Assembly (NCBI GenBank): GCA_022792835.1
Contig: JAAWBT010000014.1
Span: 16,590-80,589, forward strand
Length of the DNA: 64,000 nucleotides
Direction of reading: 5' to 3'
From: Lachnospiraceae bacterium
GTDB lineage: Bacteria > Bacillota > Clostridia > Lachnospirales > Lachnospiraceae
This document shows positions 45,223 through 56,308 of the stretch, piece by piece (positions within the stretch are counted from its first letter, which is position 1; each line of letters starts with the position of its first letter). Both the position numbers and the translations under genes were made by a program. The notes beneath the pieces are model-generated. The model worked only from the letters and a program-made list of their open reading frames with translations, had not been told where the DNA came from and ran no database searches.

Positions 45223-46593
45223 TCATCTCAAAAATAATCGGAGCAGCCGTTCCTTCCCCTTTGTATAAGGCTGATAACGGATCGGCAGATCAATCCAATT
45301 GTATTTTTTCACAATACTCTTTTCGTGGCTGAAGGTCTCAAAACTTTTCTTTCCGTGATAACTTCCCATTCCGCTGTTTCCCACACCGCCAAAGCCCATA
45401 CGGGAAGTAGCCAGGTGAATGATCGTATCGTTGACGCAGCCGCCGCCAAAGCTTAAAGAAGAAAGAAGCTGTCTCTCCCTTCTTTTATCTCTGGTAAAAA
45501 TATAACAGGCCAGCGGCTTTTCCCGTTCCTTCACAAACGCTTCCGCCTCACTGATCTGACGGAAGGTAAGCACCGGAAGCACAGGGCCAAAAATCTCCTC
45601 CTGCATAACAGGGGCCTCTGCGGTCGCAAAATCCAGCACCGTGGGGGCAATCTGAAGTGTCTCCTGATTCTTCTCACCCCCCATTCTGAGCGTCATCCCC
45701 TCCATAAGTCCGCTTATCCGCTCAAAATGCTTTTCGTTGATAATCTTTGGATAGTCCGGATTTTCCAGAGGTTTCTCCCCGTACATCTGCCTCACCGCTT
45801 TCTCAAACAGCTCCAGAAAAGGTTCTTTCACCGACTCCTGGATCAGCAGATAATCCGGCGCCACACAAGTCTGCCCGGCATTTAAATATTTCCCGAAGGC
45901 CAGGCGCTTTGCCGCTGTCTTAAGGTCAGCCGTCTCGTCAATGATACACGGGCTTTTCCCCCCCAGCTCTAGAGTCACCGGAGTCAGATAACGGGAAGCC
46001 TTCTCTAAAACCAGCTTTCCCACTTTCACCCCGCCGGTAAAAAAGATGTAGTCAAACCGTTGTTCCAGAAGAGCTGCATTCTCTTCCCGGCCGCCCTCCA
46101 CCACAGCCACATACTCCGGAGGAAACACGGCCTCCACCAATTCTCTGATGACCGCCGAGACCTTCGGAGAATAGGCGGAAGGCTTTAAAATGCAGCAGTT
46201 TCCCGCTGCCACTGCCCCTATTAACGGTTCCATGCACAGCATAAAGGGGTAATTCCAGGGAGACATAATAAGCACAACGCCATAAGGCTCTGCCATCGTA
46301 AAGCTCTTTCCGTGAAAATGGGCCAGCGGCGTCAGGCGGCGTTTCGGCCGGGCGTAACTCTTCACATGCTTTTCCAGATAACCCAGCTCTGAAATGGTCA
46401 GACCGGTCTCTGTCATATAAGACTCAAAATCCGATTTATTCAGATCTGCCTTTAAGGCCTCATGGATCCTTCCTTCCCGCAGTTTCAGTTCCCCTTTCAG
46501 CGCCCGCAGTTTTTTCAGGCGAAACTCTACGGATTTCGTAACTCCCGAGTCAAAATACTCCCGCTGCTTTTTTACAAGTTCTTCAATATTCAC
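45223..46593 (-). CDS. aldehyde dehydrogenase family protein
   Basis: MSPWNYPFMLCMEPLIGAVAAGNC; VTLELGGKSPCII; GQTCVAPDYLL. Confidence 0.94.
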   Translation of the reverse strand: MNIEELVKKQREYFDSGVTKSVEFRLKKLRALKGELKLREGRIHEALKADLNKSDFESYMTETGLTISELGYLEKHVKSYARPKRRLTPLAHFHGKSFTMAEPYGVVLIMSPWNYPFMLCMEPLIGAVAAGNCCILKPSAYSPKVSAVIRELVEAVFPPEYVAVVEGGREENAALLEQRFDYIFFTGGVKVGKLVLEKASRYLTPVTLELGGKSPCIIDETADLKTAAKRLAFGKYLNAGQTCVAPDYLLIQESVKEPFLELFEKAVRQMYGEKPLENPDYPKIINEKHFERISGLMEGMTLRMGGEKNQETLQIAPTVLDFATAEAPVMQEEIFGPVLPVLTFRQISEAEAFVKEREKPLACYIFTRDKRRERQLLSSLSFGGGCVNDTIIHLATSRMGFGGVGNSGMGSYHGKKSFETFSHEKSIVKKYNWIDLPIRYQPYTKGKERLLRLFLR

Positions 46594-46670
46594 CCTGTCA
46601 GTCCTCCTGTCCTTCTAATTAACCTGATATGTGAGAAAAGACTCCCTTGACGGAAGCCTTTCTCTTTCTC

Positions 46671-48158
46671 CTAATCTGCAATATTCGCTTTTTTCCCGAC
46701 CACCACAAGCACTGCCGCCAGAGCAATCAGACCGGCCAAGGTCCCAATCCATCCATTTCCGGCAATGCCTCCCGCCAGGAATCCGACCATGCAGCACCCC
46801 GCCACAGTCAGCGCATAAGGGATCTGTGTCGAAACATGGTTGATATGATTACACTGGGCTCCCGCGGAAGCCAAGATCGTGGTATCGGAAATCGGCGAAA
46901 TGTGATCGCCGCACACAGCTCCCGCCAAAATGGCCGCTGTGGTAATGGTCAGCATATTGATATCCGCCGTTCCCACCACCTGAACTGCAATGGGAATCAG
47001 AATCCCAAAGGTTCCCCAGGAGGTACCGGTGGCAAAAGAGAGGCCGGTGGCAACTGCAAAAAGGATCGCCGGCAGCAACATTCCAACCAAGGCGTTGCCG
47101 CCTACCACGCTGCTGACAAAACCTCCAATGTCCAGATAATCTTCCCGGCACACACCAGACAGAGTCCAGGCCAGGCAGAGGATCATGATCGCGGGGGTCA
47201 TGGCCTTGAATCCCTCCACAAAACTGTCGCAGAATTCCCGGAAAGTGATGACCTTTCTGGAAAGATACATGACAAATACCACCACCAGGGTAAAGAAGGA
47301 GCCCAGTACCAGGCTTCTTGCAGAATCACAGTTTGCAAAGGCATCCACAATTCCCGCGCCGTCTAAAATCCCGCCTGTATAGAGCATGGCGGCAATACAG
47401 AACATGATCAGTACCGCGATGGGAAGCACAAGATCAATAACCTTACCTTTTCCTGTCACTTCCAGATCCTTGTCGTCACTGGTCTCCTCGCCCTCTCTGG
47501 CAATCTTCGCCTCGTAAGCCCTCATGGCGCCGTAATCCACATTGCGGATGATGAGATAGAGCATAAAGAGAATTGTAAGGATCGCATAAAGATTGAAAGG
47601 GATGGTCCGCAGAAACAAATTGAAGCCATCCACGCCGCTGTCTTTTGGCAGAGAGGAACCCACCGCCGCCGCCCAGCTTGAGATGGGCGCAATGATGCAA
47701 ATCGGCGCCGCTGTGGCGTCAATGATATATGCCAGTTTTGCCCGGCTCACCTTATATTTATCCGTCACCGGCCTCATAACCGTGCCCACAGTCAGACAGT
47801 TAAAGTAATCATCCACAAAAATCAGGGAACCCAAAAGCACGGTGGAAAGCTGCGCCCCTTTTTTCGATTTGATCGCCCTGGAAGCCCAGTTTCCGTAAGC
47901 TCTGGACGCTCCTGATTTGGTGATCAGTGCGACCAGGATTCCCAGAAGCACCAAAAAGATCAAAATATCTACATTTCCACCGATTTTTTCTCCCATGATG
48001 GTAAAGGTAGTCTCCACCGATGTCACCGGATGAAATCCTGTAATCAAAAGAGCTCCAGACAAAATACCGATCAATAAAGACAGATAGACTTCCTTTGTGA
48101 TAAGAGCCAGCGCAATTGCCACAACCGGCGGCAAAAGCGCCCATGCTGTTCCTGCCAT
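46671..48158 (-). CDS. NhaC-family Na+/H+ antiporter
   Basis: Likely start MAGTAWALLPPVVAIALALIT at 48158; GDHISPISDTTILASAGAQCNHINHVSTQIPYAL. Confidence 0.9.
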   Translation of the reverse strand: MAGTAWALLPPVVAIALALITKEVYLSLLIGILSGALLITGFHPVTSVETTFTIMGEKIGGNVDILIFLVLLGILVALITKSGASRAYGNWASRAIKSKKGAQLSTVLLGSLIFVDDYFNCLTVGTVMRPVTDKYKVSRAKLAYIIDATAAPICIIAPISSWAAAVGSSLPKDSGVDGFNLFLRTIPFNLYAILTILFMLYLIIRNVDYGAMRAYEAKIAREGEETSDDKDLEVTGKGKVIDLVLPIAVLIMFCIAAMLYTGGILDGAGIVDAFANCDSARSLVLGSFFTLVVVFVMYLSRKVITFREFCDSFVEGFKAMTPAIMILCLAWTLSGVCREDYLDIGGFVSSVVGGNALVGMLLPAILFAVATGLSFATGTSWGTFGILIPIAVQVVGTADINMLTITTAAILAGAVCGDHISPISDTTILASAGAQCNHINHVSTQIPYALTVAGCCMVGFLAGGIAGNGWIGTLAGLIALAAVLVVVGKKANIAD

Positions 48159-48186
48159 ACTTCCCCCTCCTTCATCTTGTACATTT

Positions 48187-48378
48187 CTACTTATCTTTTT
48201 CCCGGTGCAGAAAACGCTTCGATATCTCTTCCCGCTCATCTGCTCCAAACTCCACCCATTTGGAATAGGGAACATCGCAAAGGCTCATGACAGCCCCGCA
48301 GCGATGGCAGGCCGCTTTTAGGACCTTTGATACCATTCTTGTCTCTCCGCACTTCGGACATATGAATACCCGAATCAC
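48187..48378 (-). CDS. small zinc-ribbon protein
   Basis: FICPKCGETRMVSKVLKAACHRCGAVM (two CxxC). Confidence 0.7.
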   Translation of the reverse strand: MIRVFICPKCGETRMVSKVLKAACHRCGAVMSLCDVPYSKWVEFGADEREEISKRFLHREKDK

Positions 48379-48399
48379 TTTTCTTCCTCGTTTTTCCCC

Positions 48400-49473
48400 T
48401 TAATTTTCTCCCAGCTTCACAAGCTTTGCCGCCTGATCTGCCGCAATACAGGCATCAATGATCTCCTGAATATCCCCGTTCATGATCTTATCCAGTTTGT
48501 AAAGGGTCAGGCCAATGCGGTGGTCCGTGACCCGGCCCTGGGGGAAATTGTAGGTACGGATCTTTTCTGAACGGTCCCCGGTCCCAATCTGGCTCCTTCT
48601 GGCTTCTGCCTCGGCGTCATGGGCTTTCTGGCACTCAATGTCATAAAGCTTTGCCCGAAGCAGGGCAAATGCCTTGGCTTTATTCTGAAGCTGGGATTTC
48701 TCTGTCTGGCTGTAAACCACAATCCCGGTGGGATAATGGGTCAGACGCACCGCTGAATCCGTCGTGTTGACACACTGGCCGCCGTTTCCCGAGGCCCGCA
48801 TGACATCAATGCGGATGTCTTTCTCGTCGATCTGGACGTCCACATCCTCCGCTTCCGGCATAACCGCCACAGTGATGGTGGAGGTATGAATCCTGCCTCC
48901 GGATTCTGTCTCCGGCACCCGCTGGACTCTGTGGACCCCGGACTCATATTTCATCACAGAATAAGCGCCCTGGCCTTTGATCATAAAGGTGACGCTTTTC
49001 ATTCCGCCAATCCCGATCTCATCAGCCTCCATAAGCTCTAACTTCCATCGCTTCGTCTCTACATAGTGGGCATACATCCGGTAGATCTCCGCCGCAAAAA
49101 GCGCCGCCTCATCCCCTCCGGCACCCGCGCGGATCTCCACAATCACATTTTTATCGTCATTGGGGTCCTTGGGAAGCAGCAATACTTTCAGCCGTTTTTC
49201 CAGCTCTGCAATCTTTCCCCGGGAGGAAGACAGCTCTTCCTTCAGCATTTCCCGCATTTCCTCGTCGCTTTCTTCCTCCAGCATAGAAAGGCTGTCCTCT
49301 GCGTCCTGCCTGGCCCCTTTATATTCTTTATAAGCCTCCACCACCAAAGAAAGCTCTGTCTGCTCTTTCATAAGCTTCCGGAACCTGGTCTGATCCTCCA
49401 CCACAGAAGGATTATTTAACTCTTCCAGAATCTCTTCAAACCGAATCAGAATATCATCCAGCCTGTCAAACAT
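48400..49473 (-). CDS. prfA: peptide chain release factor 1
   Basis: [47 protein letters not shown] (GGQ). Confidence 0.96.
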   Translation of the reverse strand: MFDRLDDILIRFEEILEELNNPSVVEDQTRFRKLMKEQTELSLVVEAYKEYKGARQDAEDSLSMLEEESDEEMREMLKEELSSSRGKIAELEKRLKVLLLPKDPNDDKNVIVEIRAGAGGDEAALFAAEIYRMYAHYVETKRWKLELMEADEIGIGGMKSVTFMIKGQGAYSVMKYESGVHRVQRVPETESGGRIHTSTITVAVMPEAEDVDVQIDEKDIRIDVMRASGNGGQCVNTTDSAVRLTHYPTGIVVYSQTEKSQLQNKAKAFALLRAKLYDIECQKAHDAEAEARRSQIGTGDRSEKIRTYNFPQGRVTDHRIGLTLYKLDKIMNGDIQEIIDACIAADQAAKLVKLGEN

Positions 49474-49509
49474 AGCTGCCCCTCCTTTTTAAATTTCTTT
49501 CGCCTGACA

Positions 49510-50436
49510 TCACACTCCCGGCCACTCTGCCTTCACCACCCGGTCGCATCCTGCCAGATCCTTTCTCACTTCTATCTGGAAAAACCCCGCCTCACCGAGA
49601 AGCTTTGGCACGGTTTCTCCCTGATCCCAGCCGATCTCCAGATAGAGATGCCCTCCCGGGAAGAGATGCTCTGCCGCCTCCCGGCTGATTCTCCGGTAAA
49701 AAGCCAGTCCATCCCCACTGCCGTCCAGGGCAATTTTCGGTTCATGGTCTTTTACTTCCGGCAAAAGTGTCCCGATCACACCACTTGGAATGTAGGGCGG
49801 ATTAGAAACGATACAATCAAACTGCTCCCCGGAAAATTCTGTAAAGAGATCTGACTGTACGGTCCTGCAGCTATCTTTCAGATCGAATCGGCGGATGTTT
49901 TCCTCTGCCACCTGAAGGGCTTCCCGGGAAATGTCACTCAAAAGAATCTCTGGACCTCCCCCCTCTTTCCGGCCCCCCATTCTGAGGCCTGATGCCGCTT
50001 TGTTCTTCCTAAGATAAACGGCCAGGCTCAGTCCGATGCAGCCGGACCCGGTGCAAAGATCCAAAAGCCTGTAAGGCCTTACCGCTGCCAAAACTGCACG
50101 TTTCTCTCCTGCCAGTACGGTCTCCACCAGTGTTTCCGTATCCTGCCTGGGAATGAGCACCTGTTCATTGACGAAAAAAGAAAGTCCCATAAACTCCTGG
50201 CTTCCCAATATCTGCTGAAGAGGGATTCGTTCTGCCCTCTGTCTGGCCAACCGCCTAAATTCTTCCGCCGCTTCCAGCCTTTCCCCGGGAATCTCTGTTT
50301 CCATATACAGAAAATAGGCCCCCCTGTCCATGGAGAAGCAGTGGGAAAACAGATACCAGGCATCCAGTTCATATTCCGGCACTTTTGCCGCCTGAAGGGC
50401 CTTTTCCCCCTCCAGGAGCAGTTCCCGGTATCTCAT
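49510..50436 (-). CDS. prmC: release factor glutamine methyltransferase
   Basis: LLDLCTGSGCIGLSLA; IVSNPPYIPS (NPPY). Confidence 0.94.
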   Translation of the reverse strand: MRYRELLLEGEKALQAAKVPEYELDAWYLFSHCFSMDRGAYFLYMETEIPGERLEAAEEFRRLARQRAERIPLQQILGSQEFMGLSFFVNEQVLIPRQDTETLVETVLAGEKRAVLAAVRPYRLLDLCTGSGCIGLSLAVYLRKNKAASGLRMGGRKEGGGPEILLSDISREALQVAEENIRRFDLKDSCRTVQSDLFTEFSGEQFDCIVSNPPYIPSGVIGTLLPEVKDHEPKIALDGSGDGLAFYRRISREAAEHLFPGGHLYLEIGWDQGETVPKLLGEAGFFQIEVRKDLAGCDRVVKAEWPGV

Positions 50437-51476
50437 TCCTTTTCCCCGGCTCCAGAAAGCCGTTCACCACAGGAAGCCTCTGTTTCCTCTATCGCTTCGC
50501 CCTCTTCCTCCGTCCCCGGAAAGGTCTTCCCGAAATTTTCCGACTGGTAAGCCCTCCAGTCAAAGACCTCCTCCACGGAACGGATGGCCACCTCAATCAT
50601 GTCGTCCTCCGGCTCTCTGGTAGTAAGCCCCTGGAGCATAAGCCCCGGTTTACTGATCAGGTTGATGAGCCAGTTATCGCTGCGCCCCGCAAGCTTTAAG
50701 ATCTCATAAGAGATTCCTGCAATGACCGGGATCAGCAAGATCCGGAGAAGCGCTTTCAGCCACACCACATCCACCTGAATGACCATGGAAAACAAAATAC
50801 TCACAAACACCACAAAGAGGAGGAAGCTGGTGCCGCAGCGTTTGTGCTGCTTAGAGCTTTTCCGCACGTTTTCCACTGTCAGATCCAGGCCATGCTCCAC
50901 GCAATTGATGCATTTATGCTCTGCCCCATGATACATGAATACCCGGCGGATATCCTTCATAAGTGAAATCAGAAGCACATATCCCATAAAAATCGCCAGA
51001 CGGATCACGCCCTCAATCAGTCCCATAAGCGCCCTGGATTCCACAAAACGCCGAAACAGATTTGACAAAAACATGGGAAGTACAAAAAAGATCCCCAGCC
51101 CCAGCACCACTGCCAGCGCCATGGCTAACCCCATAACCAGGCTTTCTTTTTTCTCATCTTTCCCGCTTTTTTCTTTCTCATCCCTGCTTCTGTCGTCAAC
51201 CCTTGTTTCTTCCGTCCCTTTCTCTTCCTCTTCTTCATAAAAACTGGCGGAAAAGGTCAAGATTTTCATACCCAGCCGCATGGAATCAATAAAATTAAAA
51301 ATCCCTCTCACAAATGGAATATTAAATGCTTTATGCTTTTTCGTAAAGGTCTGCCAGGTGTCCTTCGCCACCTCGATCTCCCCGTCCGGCTTCCTCACCG
51401 CCACGGCGTATACGTCCTGATTCTGCATCATCACGCCCTCGATAACCGCCTGGCCGCCGATCCCTGATGATTTCAT
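50433..51476 (-). CDS. DUF1385 (YqhQ-like) membrane protein
   Basis: GGQAVIEGVMMQNQDVYAVAVRKPDGEI; YHGAEHKCINCVEHGLDLTVENVRKSSKQHKRCGTSFLL. Confidence 0.95.
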   Translation of the reverse strand: MKSSGIGGQAVIEGVMMQNQDVYAVAVRKPDGEIEVAKDTWQTFTKKHKAFNIPFVRGIFNFIDSMRLGMKILTFSASFYEEEEEKGTEETRVDDRSRDEKEKSGKDEKKESLVMGLAMALAVVLGLGIFFVLPMFLSNLFRRFVESRALMGLIEGVIRLAIFMGYVLLISLMKDIRRVFMYHGAEHKCINCVEHGLDLTVENVRKSSKQHKRCGTSFLLFVVFVSILFSMVIQVDVVWLKALLRILLIPVIAGISYEILKLAGRSDNWLINLISKPGLMLQGLTTREPEDDMIEVAIRSVEEVFDWRAYQSENFGKTFPGTEEEGEAIEETEASCGERLSGAGEKE

Positions 51477-51525
51477 CCGGTACTCCTCTCATCTTTCTTT
51501 GTCTGCTTTTTGTAAAGCAGCCGCT

Positions 51526-51657
51526 GTGCGAGGTGCATGCTGCCACGCAGCTAACTTCCTTATGCACCTCTGGCTTTTTATCGGACAGGAAGCCCTTCTT
51601 CCTGGCCGCCGTGCGAGGTGCATGCTGCCACGCAGCTAACTTCCTTGTGCACCTCTG
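51526..51657. repeat. two copies of a 47-bp hairpin-forming repeat (51526-51572; 51611-51657)
   Basis: gtgcgaggtgcatgctgccacgcagctaacttcctt[a/g]tgcacctctg, 46/47 identical; contains GAGGTGCAT/ATGCACCTC and GCTGC-cac-GCAGC stems. Confidence 0.9.
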
Positions 51658-51660
51658 TAC

Positions 51661-51702
51661 AACAAAAAGGTTGAGATTCCACAATATCCGAAATCTCAAC
51701 CT
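51661..51702 (-). terminator. rpmE terminator
   Basis: Minus: AGGTTGAGATTtcggatattgtggAATCTCAACCTTTTTGTT. Confidence 0.85.
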
Positions 51703-51719
51703 CATTTCCTGTGCAATAC

Positions 51720-51929
51720 CTATTTCCCTGCGTTTACCCCATATTTCCGGTTAAACTTCTCAATACGTCCTCTTGCAGATGCAGCCTTCTGCTGGCCTGT
51801 GTAGAACGGATGGCATTTGGAACAGATTTCTACGTGAATGTCTCCTTTGGTGGAACCGGTCACGAATTCATTTCCACAGTTGCACACAACCTTTGCCTGA
51901 TGATACTCAGGATGGATACCCTCTCTCAT
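51720..51929 (-). CDS. rpmE: 50S ribosomal protein L31
   Basis: [48 protein letters not shown]; zinc-binding C+ form. Confidence 0.96.
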   Translation of the reverse strand: MREGIHPEYHQAKVVCNCGNEFVTGSTKGDIHVEICSKCHPFYTGQQKAASARGRIEKFNRKYGVNAGK

Positions 51930-51990
51930 ATCTTTCACCTCTCTCACTGCAATTTCTATCCTTTGACGGGTGAAATCCGCCCGCCTGTCT

Positions 51991-52755
51991 TCACGATAAA
52001 ACAGCGATCATTATTATACCACAGGGAAAGTTCGAATGCAAGCATTTTCCGTTCATTTTCCTGTTTCTTTTAAACAATTTCACTTGTTCTGTTTCTATAT
52101 GCAGCTCTCCATTTTTCAGTTTGAGAACCTCATCAGCTTCAGAAGCCACCCTTTTTGAGTGGGTAACGACGATTACACATTTATTTTCTTTGTGGGCAAG
52201 TTTCTTAAATATATCCATGATGGCCCGCTCATTATCAGCGTCCAAATTGCCGGTCGGTTCATCTGCAAGCAAAATCGGAGAACCGTTTGCGACTGCCCTT
52301 GCAATTGCAACTCGCTGCTGCTCGCCGCCGGACAGTTTCAGAATCTTTCTATCCGCTTTTTCTTGTTCGATACCTACTTTTTTAAGAATTGCATAAGCAG
52401 TTTTCGTCGTCTCTTTTCCCTGCCTCCCAGCAATATTCATAGAGAGTACAAGGTTCTCGACTGCCGTCGCGTTTTGAAGCAGATGATAGTTTTGAAAAAC
52501 CACGCCGACCTTTTTAGAACGATATTCGTCACGATTTATCATCGCAATATCTTGATCCTCCCAGTAAATTCTTCCCGATGAACACAAATCAAGCCCTGCT
52601 ATCAGTGAAAGAAGCGTAGTTTTGCCTTCGCCAGACGCACCAGTAATACAATATAACCTGCCGATTTCAAAGGCGTAAAAAATATGATTAATGACTGCTT
52701 TTTCCGCACCAACATAACAGTAGGAGATATTATTTAACGTTAACGCGCTCATCAC
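51991..52755 (-). CDS. ABC transporter ATP-binding protein (LolD/MacB type)
   Basis: [50 protein letters not shown]. Confidence 0.93.
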   Translation of the reverse strand: MMSALTLNNISYCYVGAEKAVINHIFYAFEIGRLYCITGASGEGKTTLLSLIAGLDLCSSGRIYWEDQDIAMINRDEYRSKKVGVVFQNYHLLQNATAVENLVLSMNIAGRQGKETTKTAYAILKKVGIEQEKADRKILKLSGGEQQRVAIARAVANGSPILLADEPTGNLDADNERAIMDIFKKLAHKENKCVIVVTHSKRVASEADEVLKLKNGELHIETEQVKLFKRNRKMNGKCLHSNFPCGIIMIAVLS

Positions 52756-52761
52756 TTTTAC

Positions 52762-54183
52762 CTAATTCCTTTCCGCAAGCATACGCATCGGCTCATGGCG
52801 CATAACTGCAAATACACAATAAAGTCCCGCAAGTACACTAAAGAGAAACGCCATAGCAGCACCCAACAGGATTGCAGCAGGCGGCAGCAGCAAGTTCACT
52901 CCAGTTAAATCTCCCAGTAAAGCTACAGCGATTGGTTTTGTAAGGAATAGTCCCAAAAGTACACTGAAAATAAAACTGAGGAACATAATTATCAGCGTTT
53001 CATAGACCATTCCTCTCGCAACACCCGTTTTTTTCATGCCCATTGCTTTAAGCACGCCGACTTCATATCTTCTTTCTCTAATATTGAAGAAAGAAACGAA
53101 AAGAAGCATTCCGGCGCCGATGAGGCCTGCCGCCAAAGTAAACATCTCTGCAATATGAGAGATATTTTTGAGTGGTTCCGTATTTTTTATATACTCATCG
53201 CTGGAATTTGAAACGGAAAGGACATAGTATTTATTCAAGCCTTTTTCATGAAGTTCCTTTTCAAACAGTTCGGCGTCTTCTGGATTACCTAACTGATAAA
53301 CGACAGTTCCCACCCAAATATAATGAAACCCACTGTTTTTTAGCGTATTAAATGTGGTATAAACATGACCGTACACATCGCCAAGTGTCTCTGCGTTTGC
53401 TTCCGCACGATGAGCGGCATAAATGCCTGTTATGGTAAGGGACATCGTTTTTGTATCTGACTTACTCGGTCCTGATATGGAAATCGTGTCGCCGATGTTC
53501 AGTTTGTTGTGTTCAGCATATTTACTGCTGACAATGCACTCATTGTCTTTCTCTGGAAAATGTCCAGATTCCAGCTTGTTCCCATTGTCCGTAAAATCAT
53601 CTACAATAGAAAGGTCTGTATAACCAATCAGTGATCCTACTAAATCTCCCTTTGAATCCAAGATTCTCTGAAGCTCATCTTCGTTCCCTATAATACCAGA
53701 ATCAAGCAGTTCCTCTTTTGTTGATATGCCAAAATATATCATTATTTCGTCTAATGTCATGCCTTCCAGACTGACCCATTCCTCACCCTCACGGGTATTG
53801 TCCGGAACACGAGTCAGGGTGTCACAGGCAAAGTTGCAGGCGGCATAATATTGTGCCCCTTTTACATATTTGGAATCAGCATATTTTAGGTAATCTTCAA
53901 GACTGATTTCTGGCAGCTCAAAACTGGATTCCTGAGTGATACTTCCATCCTTGTTCTCCGTTATTTTGGGAGGAAAATCTTTTTCCAGTTTTTCCCAATC
54001 ATAATCAATGGTTGCCTCCACAAAAAATCGCTCTTGGCAGCGTGCGACAGCAAGGTCTGATATGGTTTTTATAGAAAACGAGAGTATCACCGATGTGAGT
54101 GTAAGTGCGGCAATGATCATAACCATAAAACTTCTGCCCTTATTGCGCCCAAGATTTTTTATTGCATTTTTCAAAATGTACAT
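52762..54183 (-). CDS. FtsX-like ABC transporter permease
   Basis: LKNAIKNLGRNKGRSFMVMIIAALTLTSVILSFSIKTI; NIRERRYEVGVLKAMGM. Confidence 0.92.
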   Translation of the reverse strand: MYILKNAIKNLGRNKGRSFMVMIIAALTLTSVILSFSIKTISDLAVARCQERFFVEATIDYDWEKLEKDFPPKITENKDGSITQESSFELPEISLEDYLKYADSKYVKGAQYYAACNFACDTLTRVPDNTREGEEWVSLEGMTLDEIMIYFGISTKEELLDSGIIGNEDELQRILDSKGDLVGSLIGYTDLSIVDDFTDNGNKLESGHFPEKDNECIVSSKYAEHNKLNIGDTISISGPSKSDTKTMSLTITGIYAAHRAEANAETLGDVYGHVYTTFNTLKNSGFHYIWVGTVVYQLGNPEDAELFEKELHEKGLNKYYVLSVSNSSDEYIKNTEPLKNISHIAEMFTLAAGLIGAGMLLFVSFFNIRERRYEVGVLKAMGMKKTGVARGMVYETLIIMFLSFIFSVLLGLFLTKPIAVALLGDLTGVNLLLPPAAILLGAAMAFLFSVLAGLYCVFAVMRHEPMRMLAERN

Positions 54184-54261
54184 ATTTTGTACCTCCTTTG
54201 CTTCTATAAGAATACAGGAGCAAAATGGAGTTTATATGGAGATACAGAATTTTTTCAAAAA

Positions 54262-55647
54262 TTATTCTTCCTTGAAATCTAAAACGAAACGCATCCCGTT
54301 TTCATAGGGCAGAAAGGAGTAAGACAATCGGCAGGCATTGAGAATTCGCTCAGTGAGATATAGCCCCAACCCTGTGCTATCGTCATTTTCATTTAACTTT
54401 TCGGCAGGATGATAAAAAGGCGCTCCGATACGTACAAGCGCTTCCCTGGATAATGGCTGACATTCATTCTCCACAATCACCGTCTGACTTTTCATATATA
54501 TTCTGATAGACTTGTCGGTATCTGTGTACTTGACTGCATTGGAAAGTACATTTGAGAGTGCGTTCTTAATAAGTTTTGCTGAAACCACAGCCGAAAAATT
54601 ATCTTTTAGAGAAAGCGTCATGTTAAGATTACGGCTCTTGGCGATCATGAAATAGGGGGAAGCTGTTTCTTGCAACAGATTTCCGATATCCGTCTGTTCT
54701 TTTTCCTTTGCCGTAGTGTTCACATCCAATTTTGATGTCTCTAAGATACGGCAGACCAGTTCCGTCAGATTCTCCAGGCTTTTCTGACACTCTGCCAAAT
54801 AGGTATCCCTGTCTTTATACACCCCAACATTATAGAGCATCCCATCTACCATACCGCGTACAGCAGTAACTGGCGTTTTCAGTTCATGGGAAGCAAGCAG
54901 AAGAAAGTCCAGTTTTTCCCGCTCTGATTCACCAACTGTCTGAATTTGTTGTTCCAAATCAGAAATAGTGGAGAGCAGCTTTTGATACATCTTGTTGATA
55001 TTTTGAGATAACACACCAATTTCGTCACCCCTGTTTACAGAGCATGAGGAGTCCTGCGAAAGAGACTGCATTCGGGTAGTGGCTGCGGTAATGTCCTGTA
55101 TGGGTTTTACAATAGATTTCGCATAAAAATAGGCAACCACTACAGAGAGCATAATGCACACAATGAGTACCACAGGTAAAATTAACAGTAACACCGATAC
55201 TGCGTCTCCGACAGGTTGTAACGACACGATGAGTGTTAAACAAACCGTTTTGCCATCAACTGTTTTGAACTTTGTTTCGCTCGCAGCAAAATCCACATCA
55301 AAGCTGATCGTACCCTCCTCGTTTTCTACTGGTGAGTCTCCCCCAACCATCTCAAAGCTGATGCCAAATCCGGCAGAACAGATGACTTCTCCGTTTTCAT
55401 ATTGAGCGGTGTATCCATACCCTTTGGAAACAGCATAGGAAACCACAGCAGCGGATATGTCCTTTGCATTCTGTACTTGCAGCTCCTCAGCAAGCTGTGT
55501 GGTATCCGCATTGAGTTCCCGTCGTTTATACGATTCATAGAATACCGGCAGAAAACTGTAGATCAGTAAAAAAGTGACGAGTATTATACCAACCATCAAA
55601 CTGAGACAATGCAAAAAAGTTTTAGGAAACAGTTTCATATTTTTCAT
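54262..55647 (-). CDS. sensor histidine kinase (HAMP, HisKA, HATPase)
   Basis: LLLASHELKTPVTAVRGMVDGML; STGLGLYLTERI. Confidence 0.94.
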   Translation of the reverse strand: MKNMKLFPKTFLHCLSLMVGIILVTFLLIYSFLPVFYESYKRRELNADTTQLAEELQVQNAKDISAAVVSYAVSKGYGYTAQYENGEVICSAGFGISFEMVGGDSPVENEEGTISFDVDFAASETKFKTVDGKTVCLTLIVSLQPVGDAVSVLLLILPVVLIVCIMLSVVVAYFYAKSIVKPIQDITAATTRMQSLSQDSSCSVNRGDEIGVLSQNINKMYQKLLSTISDLEQQIQTVGESEREKLDFLLLASHELKTPVTAVRGMVDGMLYNVGVYKDRDTYLAECQKSLENLTELVCRILETSKLDVNTTAKEKEQTDIGNLLQETASPYFMIAKSRNLNMTLSLKDNFSAVVSAKLIKNALSNVLSNAVKYTDTDKSIRIYMKSQTVIVENECQPLSREALVRIGAPFYHPAEKLNENDDSTGLGLYLTERILNACRLSYSFLPYENGMRFVLDFKEE

Positions 55648-56306
55648 TCTGCCGCCTCAAACCGATAGCCGATCCCTTTAACTGTATGGATGGCTGTGCA
55701 GCCCAATTTCTTACGCAGATTTTTAATATGCGTATCTACAATGCGGTCGGCAATGTTGCTGTCAAACCCCCATACTGCATCTAAAATCTGCATACGGGAA
55801 AGTACATTGCCTTGGTTTTCAATCAGCACTTTTAAAATCTCAATTTCTTTTGTTGTCAGTGAGAGGGGTTTGCCATTTTTTGTAACGGAATAGGCAGAAA
55901 AATCGACTGCAATATCCTCAAAGCATACCGTTGTTTTGTTAATCGGGCGACTTCTGCGCAGGAGGGCAGATACTCGTTTCACAAGGACAATGGGCGAAAA
56001 CGGTTTGGTGACGTATTCGTCTGCCTGTAAATCAAAACTTTTTATCTGTGTATATTCATCACTCAATGCCGTCAGCATAATAACTGGCGTATCAGATAGA
56101 GAGCGGATTTCCCGCAAAACCTCAATACCATTTTTCTTTGGCGTCATAATATCTAACACAACCAAATCAAAACGTCCTTCATAAAATCGAATGATTGCTT
56201 CCTCTCCGTCATATGCGTCAGTTACATCATATCCTGCTTCTTTCAAAAATTCACGGATGACCTGATGTGTATTCCTGTCATCCTCAACTACTAAGATACG
56301 ATACAT
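55644..56306 (-). CDS. OmpR-family response regulator
   Basis: MYRILVVEDDRNTHQVIREFL; VVLDIMTPKKNG; C-terminal winged helix. Confidence 0.95.
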   Translation of the reverse strand: MYRILVVEDDRNTHQVIREFLKEAGYDVTDAYDGEEAIIRFYEGRFDLVVLDIMTPKKNGIEVLREIRSLSDTPVIMLTALSDEYTQIKSFDLQADEYVTKPFSPIVLVKRVSALLRRSRPINKTTVCFEDIAVDFSAYSVTKNGKPLSLTTKEIEILKVLIENQGNVLSRMQILDAVWGFDSNIADRIVDTHIKNLRKKLGCTAIHTVKGIGYRFEAAE

Positions 56307-56308
56307 AA

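Noticed and set aside
51526-51657. CRISPR array
   Set aside because: Only two copies, palindromic units, single interval; no cas genes
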